Positions 50,440 through 60,240 of a DNA stretch of 64,000 nucleotides are shown here, piece by piece. The stretch is from Micromonospora violae (GTDB taxonomy: Bacteria; Actinomycetota; Actinomycetes; Mycobacteriales; Micromonosporaceae), in NCBI RefSeq assembly GCF_004217135.1, contig NZ_SHKK01000001.1:6076001-6140000 (forward strand), read 5' to 3'. How positions within the stretch are numbered: the first letter of the stretch is position 1; every line of letters begins with the position of its first letter. The notes beneath the pieces were generated by a model. The model was given only the letters and a program-made list of their open reading frames with translations, did not search any database and was not told the DNA's origin. The translations under genes and the position numbers were made by a program.

Positions 50440-51531
50440 TCAGCTTGCGCCGACGTGAACAGTCGGCGAAGCACGGCGCAGCCGCCACCAGGCGCCGCCG
50501 ACCAGGGTCACCGTGATGACGGTGACCGCGATGTCGCCGGCCAGGGCCGCCGTCGGGTTCCCCGGGGAGTACGGCGGCACCAGGTAGGCGAACGCGGCGG
50601 CGCTGACCACGCTGGCCGAGCCGGCCGCGAGCACGTGCCGCTGCCCCCAGCGCACGCCCGACGACCAGTACGCGATGGCGGCCCCCACGATCGCGGCGAG
50701 CACCAGCGCGATGGCCACCCCCGCCCAGCCCGGCGCGAGGTCGGCGCCGAGCCGGACGAGGACGACCAGCAGGCCCAGCCACAGCGGATGCGGCAGCCGG
50801 CGGGTCCGGCGCGGAGCGGGGCGACGCCAGCGGGGCAGCAGCGCCGTCGCGACCAGGGCGAGCACGACCACTGCGGCGAAGGTCAGTTGGAGAGGGCTGG
50901 CCAGGAAGTTCTTCCGGCCCCCGTCGGACGCGAAGATCAGCAGGCTGCCGAGCAGGTACAGCACGGCGATCACGGCGAGACCGGGTCGGCCGAGCCACGG
51001 CCGGAGCCGGCGGCCCGGTCCGAGGAACGACTCGACGAGCACGATCGGCGCGCAGATGGTCAGCACGATGTGGTTGCCCACATAGTCGAAGGCCTGGCGG
51101 AGGCTGAAGTCCAGCCCCGGCACCAGCGACGCCTCGGCGGCGGCACGGGTGTCGGCGTACTGGGTGTCGTCGAGGTAGTGCGGGTTGAACAGCGACTGGT
51201 CGACCAGGCCGGCCTGGAGTACGCCGAACGCGGCGGCGAGCAGCACGATCGTCGGCCAACCCGCGCCGAGGTGCCGGGCGGTCTCCCGGATCAGGATCGC
51301 CGCCCCGCCGTACATCGGGCCGAGGAAGATCAACACTGGGAGGAAGTCGTCGATGGCGAAGCCACCCCACGAGCACTCGGCCGCCCACGGAGCGAGCAGC
51401 AGCAGAGCGATCACCGGCAGGAGTCGTCGCCGCAGGGGCAGCCGGTTCGCGGCGGCAGGCCGGTCGGTGGTGGCGGGCCGGTCGGTGGCGACAGGGCGGC
51501 CGGTGGTGGCGGGGTCCGGTTCGGTCGGCAC
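50440..51531 (-). CDS. Multi-pass membrane protein of unknown function
   Basis: 363 residues from GTG 51531 (GGAG upstream). After a Pro/Thr/Asp-rich start, about nine to ten hydrophobic segments follow, for example LLPVIALLLLAPWAAECSWG and FLPVLIFLGPMYGGAAILI. No transport or enzyme motif is seen. It lies 54 nt upstream of the secreted phytase-like gene, in the same direction, so the two may share a transcript. Confidence 0.75.
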   Translation of the reverse strand: MPTEPDPATTGRPVATDRPATTDRPAAANRLPLRRRLLPVIALLLLAPWAAECSWGGFAIDDFLPVLIFLGPMYGGAAILIRETARHLGAGWPTIVLLAAAFGVLQAGLVDQSLFNPHYLDDTQYADTRAAAEASLVPGLDFSLRQAFDYVGNHIVLTICAPIVLVESFLGPGRRLRPWLGRPGLAVIAVLYLLGSLLIFASDGGRKNFLASPLQLTFAAVVVLALVATALLPRWRRPAPRRTRRLPHPLWLGLLVVLVRLGADLAPGWAGVAIALVLAAIVGAAIAYWSSGVRWGQRHVLAAGSASVVSAAAFAYLVPPYSPGNPTAALAGDIAVTVITVTLVGGAWWRLRRASPTVHVGAS

Positions 51532-51672
51532 GGGCGCTCCTCGGCGGCAGTTCGACGGTCGCCTGCACTGTGCCCGGACCGTCCGGTCACCCGATACGGC
51601 CATCGGTCGGCGGACGGTGCGACCAAAGTCGTTGAGTAGGGTGGTGCCGACGTCGACCCGGGGAGCCTGGAG

Positions 51673-52425
51673 ATGCAGCCAACCGTCACGGCCGACCTGG
51701 CGGCCCGACCCGTCGAGGCCGAACGGCCGCTGCTCAGCTACCGCGACGAGGCGACCGGCGAGCGCGTCGACCTGACCGCACAGCAGGTCGGCCAGTGGGC
51801 GGCCCGCAGCGCGAGCCTGCTGCGCGACGGTTGCGGTCTCGGCCCCGGCAGCCGCGTAGCGGTCCTGCTGCCGCCGCACTGGCGTACCGCCGCGGTGTTG
51901 TTGGGGGCGTGGGCCAGCGGCCTGGCGGTGTCGTTCCGACCGCGCGCCACCGCGGGCCTGCCGGTGCTCGAACCCGGCGGCGACCGGCCGTTCGACGCGG
52001 TCCTCGTGACGCCCGAGCGGCAGGACGACTGGTTGGAGGACGTGCCGGACGCGCCGCACCGCTACCTCGTCGGCACCGGGCCGGGGCGGTTGGACGACGT
52101 GCCGTTGGGCTGGCTGGACTGGTCCGCCGAGGTGCTTCGCCACAGCGACACGACGCCTGACCACACCGCCATTCACGCGTCGGATCCGGCGAGCGCGGAC
52201 GGCACCACCTACGGTCAGTGGGGTGCGCTCGCCCAGGAGTTCGCCACGATGCTGGACCTGCGGGCCGGCGACCGGCTGTTGGTCGACGCCGCCGAGACCG
52301 AGCAGCCGCTGAAGTGGTTGCTCGCGCCCCTCTCGGTGGGAGCGTCCGTGGTCATCAGCGCCAACCTCGACCCGGCGCGGCGGGACGCTGTCGTCGCCGC
52401 CGAACGGATCACCCGCGTCCTCTGA
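51673..52425 (+). CDS. TIGR03089-family protein
   Basis: 250 residues from ATG 51673. It resembles the N-terminal part of an AMP-binding enzyme (PLLSYRDEATGERVDLTAQQVGQWAARSASLLRDGCGLGPGSRVAVLLPPHWRTA) but lacks the YTSGTTGxPKG loop and the C-terminal domain. This short actinobacterial family has no assigned function and is unlikely to be an active ligase. Confidence 0.88.
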   Translation: MQPTVTADLAARPVEAERPLLSYRDEATGERVDLTAQQVGQWAARSASLLRDGCGLGPGSRVAVLLPPHWRTAAVLLGAWASGLAVSFRPRATAGLPVLEPGGDRPFDAVLVTPERQDDWLEDVPDAPHRYLVGTGPGRLDDVPLGWLDWSAEVLRHSDTTPDHTAIHASDPASADGTTYGQWGALAQEFATMLDLRAGDRLLVDAAETEQPLKWLLAPLSVGASVVISANLDPARRDAVVAAERITRVL

Positions 52426-52585
52426 AATCGACCGGAGCGGCCCCAAACAGCGCCGCCCGATCCGGTTCCGTTACATCGCCGTCTGCCCTGCTCAGAGGGT
52501 CTTCTGCCGATGCCGTCGACGTGTTCTCATACCCGAACAGCGACGTCATCGACCCGCACCGACTCCCTCATCGAAAGGTGCATTG

Positions 52586-53548
52586 ATGCGCAGAAGATCG
52601 ACCTTCCGACTGGCGGTCCTCACCGCCACCGCCGCGACGTTCCTGGCGTCCGGCGGTGCCTCCGGGGCGCTCGCCACGGCCGCGCCGACGACCGCCTCCC
52701 CGGGCGTCACCGCCTGTGAGCCGGGCGCCGACGCGCACGGCGCGGCCCGGCTGGCCGAGGGTGCCACCGCCCAGGAACCGGAGCTGTACTCCACGAACGA
52801 AGCCAAGGCCTACGGCGTGGTCAAGGACGCGCCGCGACTGGCGAACGGCAGCGTCACCGTGCCGACCGTCTTCCACATGATCTCCGATCATCCGCTCACC
52901 GCAGCCGAGACGACCAGGTGGAACACCCTGATCGCCGCGCAGATGACGGTGCTCAACGACTCGTTCGCGGGCCGTACGGCGGGAGACGCCGCCGACACCC
53001 CGTTCCGGTTCTCGCTCGTCGACACGACGTGGACGGTGAACAGCGCCTGGTACACGGTCGTGCCGGGTAAGAACGAGCGGGACATGAAGAAGGCGCTGTA
53101 CACCGGCGACTCGGAGACCCTGAACGTGTACGCGGCCAACATCGGCGGCGGGCTGCTCGGTTGGGCGTACTTCCCGAAGGATTACAACAACGGGCGCGAC
53201 TACATCGACGGTGTGGTGATGCTCGACGAGTCGATGCCGGGCGGCACGGCCGGCAAGTATGCCCTCGGCGACACGCTGACGCACGAGGTCGGCCACTGGC
53301 TGATGCTGGAGCACACCTTCGCGCACGGCTGCTCCGCGGCTGGCGACTTCGTCGAGGACACCCCGCGCGAGGCGGCGCCGCAGTTCGACTGCCCGGTGGG
53401 CGCGGACTCCTGCACCGCGCCCGGGCTCGACCCGATCCACAACTTCATGGACTACACGCAGGACTCCTGCATGAACATGTTCACCGCTGGTCAGGCCGAC
53501 CGGATGAGCGATGCCTGGGTGGCGTTCCGGGCCGGCGGGGCCGGATAG
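52586..53548 (+). CDS. Secreted M43 (pappalysin-like) zinc metalloprotease
   Basis: 320 residues from ATG 52586. Signal peptide to about residue 34 (ASGGASGALATAAP). The zinc site is THEVGHWLMLEHTF (HExxHxxxxxH, residues ~233-243), and the downstream Met-turn region is NFMDYTQDSCMNMFTAGQ. VDTTWTVNSAWYTV and YAANIGGGLLGWAYFP are typical of M43B relatives. It cleaves proteins outside the cell. A terminator hairpin follows 11 nt after the stop. Confidence 0.93.
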   Translation: MRRRSTFRLAVLTATAATFLASGGASGALATAAPTTASPGVTACEPGADAHGAARLAEGATAQEPELYSTNEAKAYGVVKDAPRLANGSVTVPTVFHMISDHPLTAAETTRWNTLIAAQMTVLNDSFAGRTAGDAADTPFRFSLVDTTWTVNSAWYTVVPGKNERDMKKALYTGDSETLNVYAANIGGGLLGWAYFPKDYNNGRDYIDGVVMLDESMPGGTAGKYALGDTLTHEVGHWLMLEHTFAHGCSAAGDFVEDTPREAAPQFDCPVGADSCTAPGLDPIHNFMDYTQDSCMNMFTAGQADRMSDAWVAFRAGGAG

Positions 53549-53559
53549 CTCACAGGGAT

Positions 53560-53605
53560 GAACGGGGCCGGCGGGTCGCGCTGCGGCGAACCGCCGGCCC
53601 CGTTC
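53560..53605 (+). terminator. Terminator hairpin after the metalloprotease gene
   Basis: A perfect 15-bp stem (GAACGGGGCCGGCGG, 53560-53574 with 53591-53605) with a 16-nt loop. No U-run. Confidence 0.75.
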
Positions 53606-53708
53606 GTCTCACCCTTCCGGTGGAGCCCGCTCATTCCTCCGGTCCGCACGATCTTCCTGCTCCTACGCTTCGCCGAGAGCATCTGGCACTTTCGTCGGCG
53701 GAGGGCAC

Positions 53709-54431
53709 ATGGCGTCGAGGCGTACACGTCGGACACTGGTGTCGGCGGTCGCCGGTGGACTGTTCGCCCTCGGGGTGGTCGCGCCGGGGCCGGCGGCGGC
53801 GCCACTGCCCCGCGCGGCCCAGGCGGACGGCGACGTGGCCCCCGGGCCGCGCGACCCGCGCCCACCGCTGCTCCCCGCCGACTTCCAGGGCACCGGCCGG
53901 TACGTCGTGCGTGACCTCGGCATCGACGTGCCGTTCAGCTGGCAGGGCCGCGACGGCGACAGCCAGATGACCGCCGGTGGCCCGGACCACCCGATCTGGT
54001 TCACCAACCTGATCTACGGGAACACGCTCTACACGCTCACCTACAAGTGGCCGAACATCCCGCTGTTCCCGCCGCGCGCGTGCAGCAAGGTCCCGGGGTT
54101 CTTCAACCGCCAGATCTTCAACGACAAGCTGAAGACGGCGCGTTTCGTCGGCCCGGAGATCCTTCAGGGTGATCACGACCGGCGTGTCGACCACTGGCGG
54201 GTGGGGGTCGTCGGCGGGTCCACCGTGCCGGGAGAGTTCTTCCGGTTCCCGCTCGCGCTCGGCGACATCTACGTCGACCAGCGCGACCCGAGCCGGTGGT
54301 GGCAGGTGCTCCAGTTCGGTCTGCAAAATCTCTTCGACCCCGAGCTGGACGAGTGGTTCACGATGGACACCTTCGACCACCGCCCCGGCCAGGTCACCCT
54401 CCCCGACCGCTGCCCACCCCCCACGTCGTAA
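53709..54431 (+). CDS. Secreted protein of unknown function
   Basis: 240 residues from ATG 53709. A Tat-like or Sec signal at the N-terminus (MASRRTRRTLVSAVAGGLFA, with RR followed by a hydrophobic run to PAAA). The mature part has FQGTGRYVVRDLGIDVPFSW and LYTLTYKWPNIPLFPPRACSK, two conserved-looking cysteines (one near the C-terminus), and no recognised domain. Convergent with the XPB helicase gene across palindrome copy 3. Confidence 0.75.
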   Translation: MASRRTRRTLVSAVAGGLFALGVVAPGPAAAPLPRAAQADGDVAPGPRDPRPPLLPADFQGTGRYVVRDLGIDVPFSWQGRDGDSQMTAGGPDHPIWFTNLIYGNTLYTLTYKWPNIPLFPPRACSKVPGFFNRQIFNDKLKTARFVGPEILQGDHDRRVDHWRVGVVGGSTVPGEFFRFPLALGDIYVDQRDPSRWWQVLQFGLQNLFDPELDEWFTMDTFDHRPGQVTLPDRCPPPTS

Positions 54432-54457
54432 CGCGGCGTCCTGTGCGCCCCGGGCTC

Positions 54458-54538
54458 CTTGATCGACTCGGCTTTCAGGAGAACGCGGTGTCGGAGTGCC
54501 TCGGACACCCCGACTTCCTGAAAACCGAGTCGATCAAG
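54458..54538. repeat. Long palindrome with TTGATC ends, copy 3
   Basis: Arms of 23 nt (54458-54480, CTTGATCGACTCGGCTTTCA..., and 54516-54538) with one mismatch; the 35-nt loop contains a smaller hairpin (GGTGTC/GACACC). It lies between convergent genes. It shares TTGATC/GATCAA ends with copies 1 and 2, but its inner sequence differs. Confidence 0.85.
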
Positions 54539-54568
54539 CCGCACGGGCCGCAGGCGGCCCGCCCGGGG

Positions 54569-56248
54569 TCAGTCGAAGGACGGCAGGGACGGGCCGAGGA
54601 CGTCGTCGGCGTCGACGATCGTGTACGCGTACCCCTGCTCGGCGAGGAAGCGCTGCCGGTGCGCCGCGTACTCCGTGTCGATCGTGTCCCGGGAGACCAC
54701 CGTGTAGAAGTGCGCCTGCCGGCCGTCGGCCTTCGGCCGCAGCACCCGACCCAGTCGCTGAGCCTCCTCCTGGCGTGACCCGAACGTGCCGGACACCTGG
54801 ATCGCCACCGCCGCCTCGGGCAGGTCGATCGAGAAGTTGCCGACCTTCGAGATCACCAGGGTCCGCAGCGCACCGGACCGGAAGGCGTCGAACAGCCGCT
54901 CCCGCTCCTTGTTGGTGGTCGAGCCCTGAATGATCGGCGCGTCCAGGTACTCGCCGAGCTGGTGCAGCTGGTCGATGTACGCGCCGATCACCAGCACCTG
55001 GTCTTCCGGGTGCCGGTCGATGAGCGCCTTCACCACCGGCAGCTTGGTGCGGGCGGTCGCCGCCATCCGGTAGCGCTCCTCCGCCTCCGCCGTCGCGTAC
55101 GACATCCGCTCCGCGTCGGTCAGGGTCACCCGGACCTCGGTGCACTCGGCCGGGGCGATCCAGCCCTGCGACTCGATGTCCTTCCACGGCGCGTCGTACC
55201 GCTTCGGCCCGATCAGGCTGAACACGTCGCCCTCGCGGCCGTCCTCGCGTACCAGAGTCGCGGTGAGGCCCAACCGGCGGCGGGCCTGGAGGTCCGCGGT
55301 GAACCGGAAGATCGGCGCGGGCAGCAGGTGCACCTCGTCGTAGACGACCAGACCCCAGTCGCGGGCCCCGAAGAGGTCCAGGTGGGTGAACGCGCCGCCG
55401 CGCCGTGAGGTGAGCACCTGGTACGTGGCGATGGTGACCGGGCGGATCTCCTTGCGCTCGCCGGAGTACTCGCCGATCTCCTCCTCGGTCAGCGACGTAC
55501 GGGCGATCAGCTCCCGCTTCCACTGCCGGCCGGCGACCGTGTTGGTGACCAGGATCAGGGTGGTCGCCTTCGCCTCGGCCATCGCCGCCGCGCCGACCAG
55601 GGTCTTGCCGGCGCCGCAGGGCAGCACCACCACCCCCGACCCGCCGGCCCAGAACGCCTCGACGGCTTCCCGCTGGTACGAGCGCAGCGTCCACGGCTTG
55701 CGCCCGTCCTTGCCGGCCTCGGCCAGCTCGATCGGGTGCGCCTCACCGTCGACGTAGCCGGCCAGGTCCTCCGCCGGCCAGCCCAGCTTGAGCAGCGCCT
55801 GCTTGAGTCGGCCGCGCTCGGACGGGTGCACCCGGATGGTGTCGTCGTCGATCTTGTCGCCGAGCATGCCGGCGAGCTTCTTGCTCTTGGCCACCTCGAT
55901 CAGCACCAGCCGGTCCAGTGCGCGCAGCACCAGCCCGTACGCGGGGTCGTTGGCGAGCTGAAGTCGGCCGTACCGGTCCATCGTCTCGGCCACGTCCACC
56001 AGCAGTGCGTGCGGCACCGGATAGCGGGAGTACTTGATCAGCGAGTCGACCACACCTTCGGCGTCGTGCCCCGCCGCGCGGGCGTTCCACAGACCCAGCG
56101 GGGTCAGCCGGTACGTGTGCACGTGCTCCGGTGAGCGCTCCAGCTCCGCGAAGGGCGCGATCGCCATCCGACAGGCCTGCGCGTCGGGGTGGTCGATCTC
56201 CAGCAGCAGGGTTTTGTCCGACTGCACGATCAGTGGTCCACCGCTCAC
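54569..56248 (-). CDS. DNA repair helicase XPB (bacterial type)
   Basis: 559 residues from GTG 56248. An N-terminal DUF-type regulatory domain is followed by the SF2 helicase core: Walker A VVVLPCGAGKTLVGA (residues ~213-227), Walker B VVYDEVHLLPAP (DEVH), motif III GLTATLVREDG (with the RED motif of XPB) and motif VI QRLGRVLRPK. It unwinds DNA 3' to 5' and is linked to nucleotide excision repair in mycobacteria. A divergent promoter region lies toward the L,D-transpeptidase gene. Confidence 0.95.
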   Translation of the reverse strand: MSGGPLIVQSDKTLLLEIDHPDAQACRMAIAPFAELERSPEHVHTYRLTPLGLWNARAAGHDAEGVVDSLIKYSRYPVPHALLVDVAETMDRYGRLQLANDPAYGLVLRALDRLVLIEVAKSKKLAGMLGDKIDDDTIRVHPSERGRLKQALLKLGWPAEDLAGYVDGEAHPIELAEAGKDGRKPWTLRSYQREAVEAFWAGGSGVVVLPCGAGKTLVGAAAMAEAKATTLILVTNTVAGRQWKRELIARTSLTEEEIGEYSGERKEIRPVTIATYQVLTSRRGGAFTHLDLFGARDWGLVVYDEVHLLPAPIFRFTADLQARRRLGLTATLVREDGREGDVFSLIGPKRYDAPWKDIESQGWIAPAECTEVRVTLTDAERMSYATAEAEERYRMAATARTKLPVVKALIDRHPEDQVLVIGAYIDQLHQLGEYLDAPIIQGSTTNKERERLFDAFRSGALRTLVISKVGNFSIDLPEAAVAIQVSGTFGSRQEEAQRLGRVLRPKADGRQAHFYTVVSRDTIDTEYAAHRQRFLAEQGYAYTIVDADDVLGPSLPSFD

Positions 56249-56420
56249 GCCAGCGTCCTCTCCTCGGTTGGCCGTCCGGCCGGAACGGGTCGCATACCCG
56301 CCGCTGGCCGACCATCCAGTGTTGCACGATGCGGGATGACCGAAGAAAGATGCTCACCGGCCGCAACCGTGACGGCACTCACGAACGTCTAGTAAAGGGG
56401 CGACTGTCTGGGGAGGTCCC

Positions 56421-57302
56421 ATGGAACGTGTCTGGGTCACTTCCCGGCTGGTCGCCGTTGTGGTGGTCGTGCTGGTCGGCGCGGGTGCGTGCGCGTTCGA
56501 TCCGCAGTCCGGCGGGAGTGGTGGCGGGGGAGCCGCCCCAGCCGGTGCGGCGGAAAAGGCGACGGGGGCGAGCGACACGCCCCGGCCGGACCAGCACGAC
56601 CTACCCACGCCGGCCGTACCCACCCCGAAACCGTCCCGGAAACCCACCCCGAAGCCGACCCGCACGGCGGCACCCACGACGACCCCGAGCAGCGGTACGC
56701 CGAAAGCCATCGGCTGCCCCCAGGGCGAGCACCAGCGCGCGGTGGAGACGTACCTGGCCCGGCTGGGCGGGTTCGGGACGGTGACCGTGGACGGTCGGCA
56801 GTCCGCCGCCGACTGCGCCGCAATCAAGAAGTTCCAGAAGAGGTACGGCATTCGCCCCGTCGAGGGTCGCGCCGGACCGACCACCGCCGACGTGGCCCAG
56901 CGCCTCGCCACCACCGACACGGCCCGCTGCAAGGCCGGCACGGGCACCACGTTCTGCGTGGACCTGACCCGGCAGACCGTCTGGGCGCTCCGCGGCGGCA
57001 AGGTGATCATGGCGCCGACGGTGACCCGCACCGGGATGTCCGGCTACCGCACCCCGGCCGGCACGTACACCGTCAACTTCCGCAACCCCAAGGAGTGGTC
57101 CGACCCGTACGAGGTGTGGCTGCCGTACTGGCAGCACTTCACCCAGGGGATGGGCTTCCACGAAACCACCACCTACCTGCACGACAAGTCGATCGGCTCG
57201 CACGGGTGCGTCAACCTCCTGCACGCCGACGCCGTCCGGATGTGGGAGCTTGGAAAGGTCGGCACCCGGGTGGTGCTGATCGGTCGCCGCCCGGGCACCT
57301 GA
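56421..57302 (+). CDS. L,D-transpeptidase with peptidoglycan-binding domain
   Basis: 293 residues from ATG 56421. A hydrophobic export signal ends in VGAGAC, possibly a lipoprotein site but an imperfect lipobox. A Pro/Thr-rich spacer follows, then a peptidoglycan-binding domain (AVETYLARLGGFGTVTVDGRQSAADCAAIKKFQKRYG). The YkuD catalytic domain has IGSHGCVNLLHADA, with the active-site Cys near residue 262. It forms 3-3 crosslinks or attaches proteins in the wall. Confidence 0.92.
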   Translation: MERVWVTSRLVAVVVVVLVGAGACAFDPQSGGSGGGGAAPAGAAEKATGASDTPRPDQHDLPTPAVPTPKPSRKPTPKPTRTAAPTTTPSSGTPKAIGCPQGEHQRAVETYLARLGGFGTVTVDGRQSAADCAAIKKFQKRYGIRPVEGRAGPTTADVAQRLATTDTARCKAGTGTTFCVDLTRQTVWALRGGKVIMAPTVTRTGMSGYRTPAGTYTVNFRNPKEWSDPYEVWLPYWQHFTQGMGFHETTTYLHDKSIGSHGCVNLLHADAVRMWELGKVGTRVVLIGRRPGT

Positions 57303-57399
57303 GCGACACGGAGCGGATCTGGGTGGTAGCCCCCTGTCCGACCGGACCAACGAGTGTCACTCTGGGAGTCCAGGGCCGGACCGGGCGGGGAGGCTGGGC

Positions 57400-57642
57400 A
57401 TGACGGTCGACCGTGACGTGATCGCAGAGCACGAGCAAGCACCACCCGACGAGGTGTCCCGAGCGACGGTGATCGCGTACGCCATCGCGGCGGCGCTCCT
57501 CTTCGGCTGGTTCCTCTTCGGCTGGCTGGTCCTCCAGCAGGGCTTCGTCGACTCGGTCGGGGAGTCCGCCGGCGCCGGCTTCGCGCTGCTGCTGATCATC
57601 TCGGTGATCGGCACCGTACGCCGCAGCCGCAGCCGGCGCTGA
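57400..57642 (+). CDS. Small two-helix membrane protein
   Basis: 80 residues from ATG 57400. Two transmembrane segments (VIAYAIAAALLFGWFLFGWL and FALLLIISVIGTV) with a short basic tail RRSRSRR. No family recognised. Possibly co-transcribed with the L,D-transpeptidase gene 97 nt upstream. Confidence 0.6.
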   Translation: MTVDRDVIAEHEQAPPDEVSRATVIAYAIAAALLFGWFLFGWLVLQQGFVDSVGESAGAGFALLLIISVIGTVRRSRSRR

Positions 57643-57672
57643 CCGACAGCGCCCGCGCGGTGGCGCCGTCGG

Positions 57673-60156
57673 TCAGTCCGCCACCACCGCTGCGGTGATC
57701 CGGTGCAGCGCGAACGTGTGCAGCATCTCGGTCCGTTCGTCCTCGGCCCGCAGGTAACCGGCCCCGATCGAGACCGGTTTGAGCAGGCGCGACGCGGTCG
57801 CCCCGTGCGCGTCGACATACCCGACCCAGACCAGCGCCTTGTCCCGGACCGCCTGCTGGAGCACCGCCAAAGCCTCGCTGTGGGTGTGCGCCGGCACCGG
57901 ACCGCCGCCCAGCCCCGCCGCGCCGCCACGCACCACCGCCGGGGCCCGGCGGGCCGCCCGCGCCGCAGCGTCACCCCGCCGGATGTGCTCCACCACGCCG
58001 AGCAGCCGGGGCATGGGCAGCTTCGGTGCGGCCAACGGGTCGATCGTCCGGGTCGTCACCGACACCCGGGCCGGGGCTCGCCGGATTCGCGGCCGGGCCA
58101 GCACGGTGCTGCCGGTGCCGTCCTCCTGCACCGGGGCGTACCCCGCGTCGCGGAGCGCGCCCAGCAGCCGACCCACCTGGTACTGCGTGCACAGCACCGT
58201 CGGCGCGAGCCGGCGCAGCGCCAACGACTCCAACCGCCGGTCGGCCAGCACCTCGCTGATCAGGGTCTCGTCGTCGCTGCGCAGGTACGCCCCGGCCAGG
58301 CCGACCCGCAGCCCGCCGTGCTTGCGGGCCACGTCGTCGATCAGGTAGGTGAGCCCCTGCGGCACCGGGGTACGCGACCGGCGCCGGAACACGTCGTGCA
58401 GGTCGTCGGCCACGTAACCGGAATCCAGTGCCCGCCGCACGCTGGCCGTGGTGACCCGGTGCACGCTGGCCCCACCGGCCGACTCGAGCTCGGTCATCGC
58501 CTCCAGTTCGACGGCGAGCGCCGGCTCGGGCGGGCCGGGCACCACCACGGTCAGGTCGGCCTGCAACAGGAAGTGGTCGACCGGGGCGGGCAGCAGCGCG
58601 TCCAGCGCCCGCGCGGCACCGGACGGGTCGCCGCTCTCGACGTCCGCGTGCACGCCCAGCGGGTCGTCGCCCCGCTCGTCGGTCGACGTCAGGTCACCCA
58701 GCAGCAGCCGGGCGTACGAGGTGAGCGCCCCCAGCCCGGTCACGCCCAGCTGCGCGGCCTCGGCCAGCACCTCCCGGTGGGCGGCGTCCCGGCCCCGGCT
58801 GCGGCGCGGGGCCCGCCAGTCCAGCAGGTCCTGCACCTCCTCCGGGGTGGGCGCGGTCGCCGGCTCCAGATCGGCGAGTACGCCGAGCACCGCCCGTCGG
58901 GTGGCCGGCGCACTGGCCCGCTCGGCCTCCGCGGAGAGCGCGGTGATCGGCCGGTCCCGGTCGTCCCGGCGGCCGACCAGCCCCACCTGCCGGGTCATGG
59001 TCAGCCAGGCCCGGGCGAGCTGCTCCCACCGCTGGGCCAGCGAGGTGGCACGCCACACCTCGTACCCGCCGGTCGGCAGCACCTGCTGGTCCGCCCCGTA
59101 CCGGCCGGTGGCCGCGCCGGGCATCTCCAACTCACCGGCGAGCCCCGCCGCGTACGCGACCTCCAGCAGCAGCGCGGCGGTCGGTTCGTCCAGCCCGGCG
59201 GTACGCGCCAACCGGCGCAGATCCCGCACCCCGATGCCGCCCGATCGCAGCACCGGCGCGGGCTCGTCGGCGAGCTGCTCCAGCAGCCCTTCGGTGTGCC
59301 GGACCACCTCCATGGTCTGGCCGGCCCCGGCCGAGTCGACCGCCTTCGGCTCGCGTGGCGCGGCGGCCACCGGCGGTGGGCTGGTACGCAGGGGCCCGAG
59401 CGGGCCGGTGTCGCGGCGCAGCAGCAGGCCGACCTCGCGGGGCAGCTCCACCGTGCCACCGGCCGTGGACGAGCCGGTCGTCACGGGGACCAACAGCCGG
59501 TTGTCGACGAGCCACCGCACCGGGGAGCCGGTCGGGGCGCCACCGTTGGTCGGGTCGGAGAGGACCGGGTCCTCCGCGCCGAGCGGCGGCGCCTGCAACG
59601 CGCCCGGCGGCACGCTGCCCACCGGCGGGCCGGCCGCCAACCGGTCCAGGATCGCCCGGGCCGAGGGCGGGGCGGCGAGCACCGTCCGGCGGAGCTTCGC
59701 CGGGTCCGCGCAGAGCGCGGCCGTGCGTGGGTCCAGCTCCGCGGCCGGCCGGCCGAGCCCAGCGGGGTACGGGGCGACTTCGTCGACGGCCGGCACCACC
59801 TGGAGCGCGTGCTCCGGGCCGTACAGCAGAAAGAGCGCACGCAGTCGGCCTACGGCGGCCCGGACGGCCGTCGGCGCCGGCGGTTGCGGCCCGGCGGTCG
59901 CCATCGCGAGCACGGTGTCGGTGGCCGTGGTGGCGTCGTCCGGATTCCGGGTGAGGCGGGCGGCGTCGAGGATCTGGAGGGTGAACTGGTCCAGGCCGTC
60001 CAGCGCGCGGGCCACGGAGACCCGGGACTGGGCCCAGATGGCCAGGGCGGAGACGTCGGCCGGCACGGGCACGACGAGGTCGGGCCGCAGCGCGAGGAGT
60101 GCGGCCAGTGACTCGTCGGGCAGCGACCGCAGGTGGTCGGCGAGTGAGGTGGTCAT
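57673..60156 (-). CDS. Helicase-associated (XPB/Ssl2-like) domain protein with WYL-like C-terminus
   Basis: 827 residues from GTG/ATG at 60156. It contains helicase-C-associated segments (LPDESLAALLALRPDLVVPVPADVSALAIWAQSR at the N-terminus; PVDHFLLQADLTVVVPGPPEP in the middle) but no Walker A or DEAD/DEVH motif, so it is not itself a helicase. The last ~60 residues (LVWVGYVDAHGATASRLLKPVSIGAGYLRAED) look like a WYL ligand-binding domain. The family is conserved in actinobacteria, commonly near XPB; it may regulate or load XPB, which is encoded 1.4 kb away. Confidence 0.88.
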   Translation of the reverse strand: MTTSLADHLRSLPDESLAALLALRPDLVVPVPADVSALAIWAQSRVSVARALDGLDQFTLQILDAARLTRNPDDATTATDTVLAMATAGPQPPAPTAVRAAVGRLRALFLLYGPEHALQVVPAVDEVAPYPAGLGRPAAELDPRTAALCADPAKLRRTVLAAPPSARAILDRLAAGPPVGSVPPGALQAPPLGAEDPVLSDPTNGGAPTGSPVRWLVDNRLLVPVTTGSSTAGGTVELPREVGLLLRRDTGPLGPLRTSPPPVAAAPREPKAVDSAGAGQTMEVVRHTEGLLEQLADEPAPVLRSGGIGVRDLRRLARTAGLDEPTAALLLEVAYAAGLAGELEMPGAATGRYGADQQVLPTGGYEVWRATSLAQRWEQLARAWLTMTRQVGLVGRRDDRDRPITALSAEAERASAPATRRAVLGVLADLEPATAPTPEEVQDLLDWRAPRRSRGRDAAHREVLAEAAQLGVTGLGALTSYARLLLGDLTSTDERGDDPLGVHADVESGDPSGAARALDALLPAPVDHFLLQADLTVVVPGPPEPALAVELEAMTELESAGGASVHRVTTASVRRALDSGYVADDLHDVFRRRSRTPVPQGLTYLIDDVARKHGGLRVGLAGAYLRSDDETLISEVLADRRLESLALRRLAPTVLCTQYQVGRLLGALRDAGYAPVQEDGTGSTVLARPRIRRAPARVSVTTRTIDPLAAPKLPMPRLLGVVEHIRRGDAAARAARRAPAVVRGGAAGLGGGPVPAHTHSEALAVLQQAVRDKALVWVGYVDAHGATASRLLKPVSIGAGYLRAEDERTEMLHTFALHRITAAVVAD

Positions 60157-60240
60157 CGTCTTTCCACGCTAGCCCGGCACCGGGCTTCCGCGCCCCTCGG
60201 ACGTCCGGCCGACTCGGAGTCGCCGGGTACGTTTCTCGAC

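Noticed and set aside
57703..60172. Very long open frames (800 and 574 residues) antisense to the helicase-associated gene
   Set aside because: Their compositions (Arg/Gly/Pro/Gln or Ser/Arg-rich, no domain) are typical mirror frames of a GC-rich gene; the minus-strand protein has real family segments.
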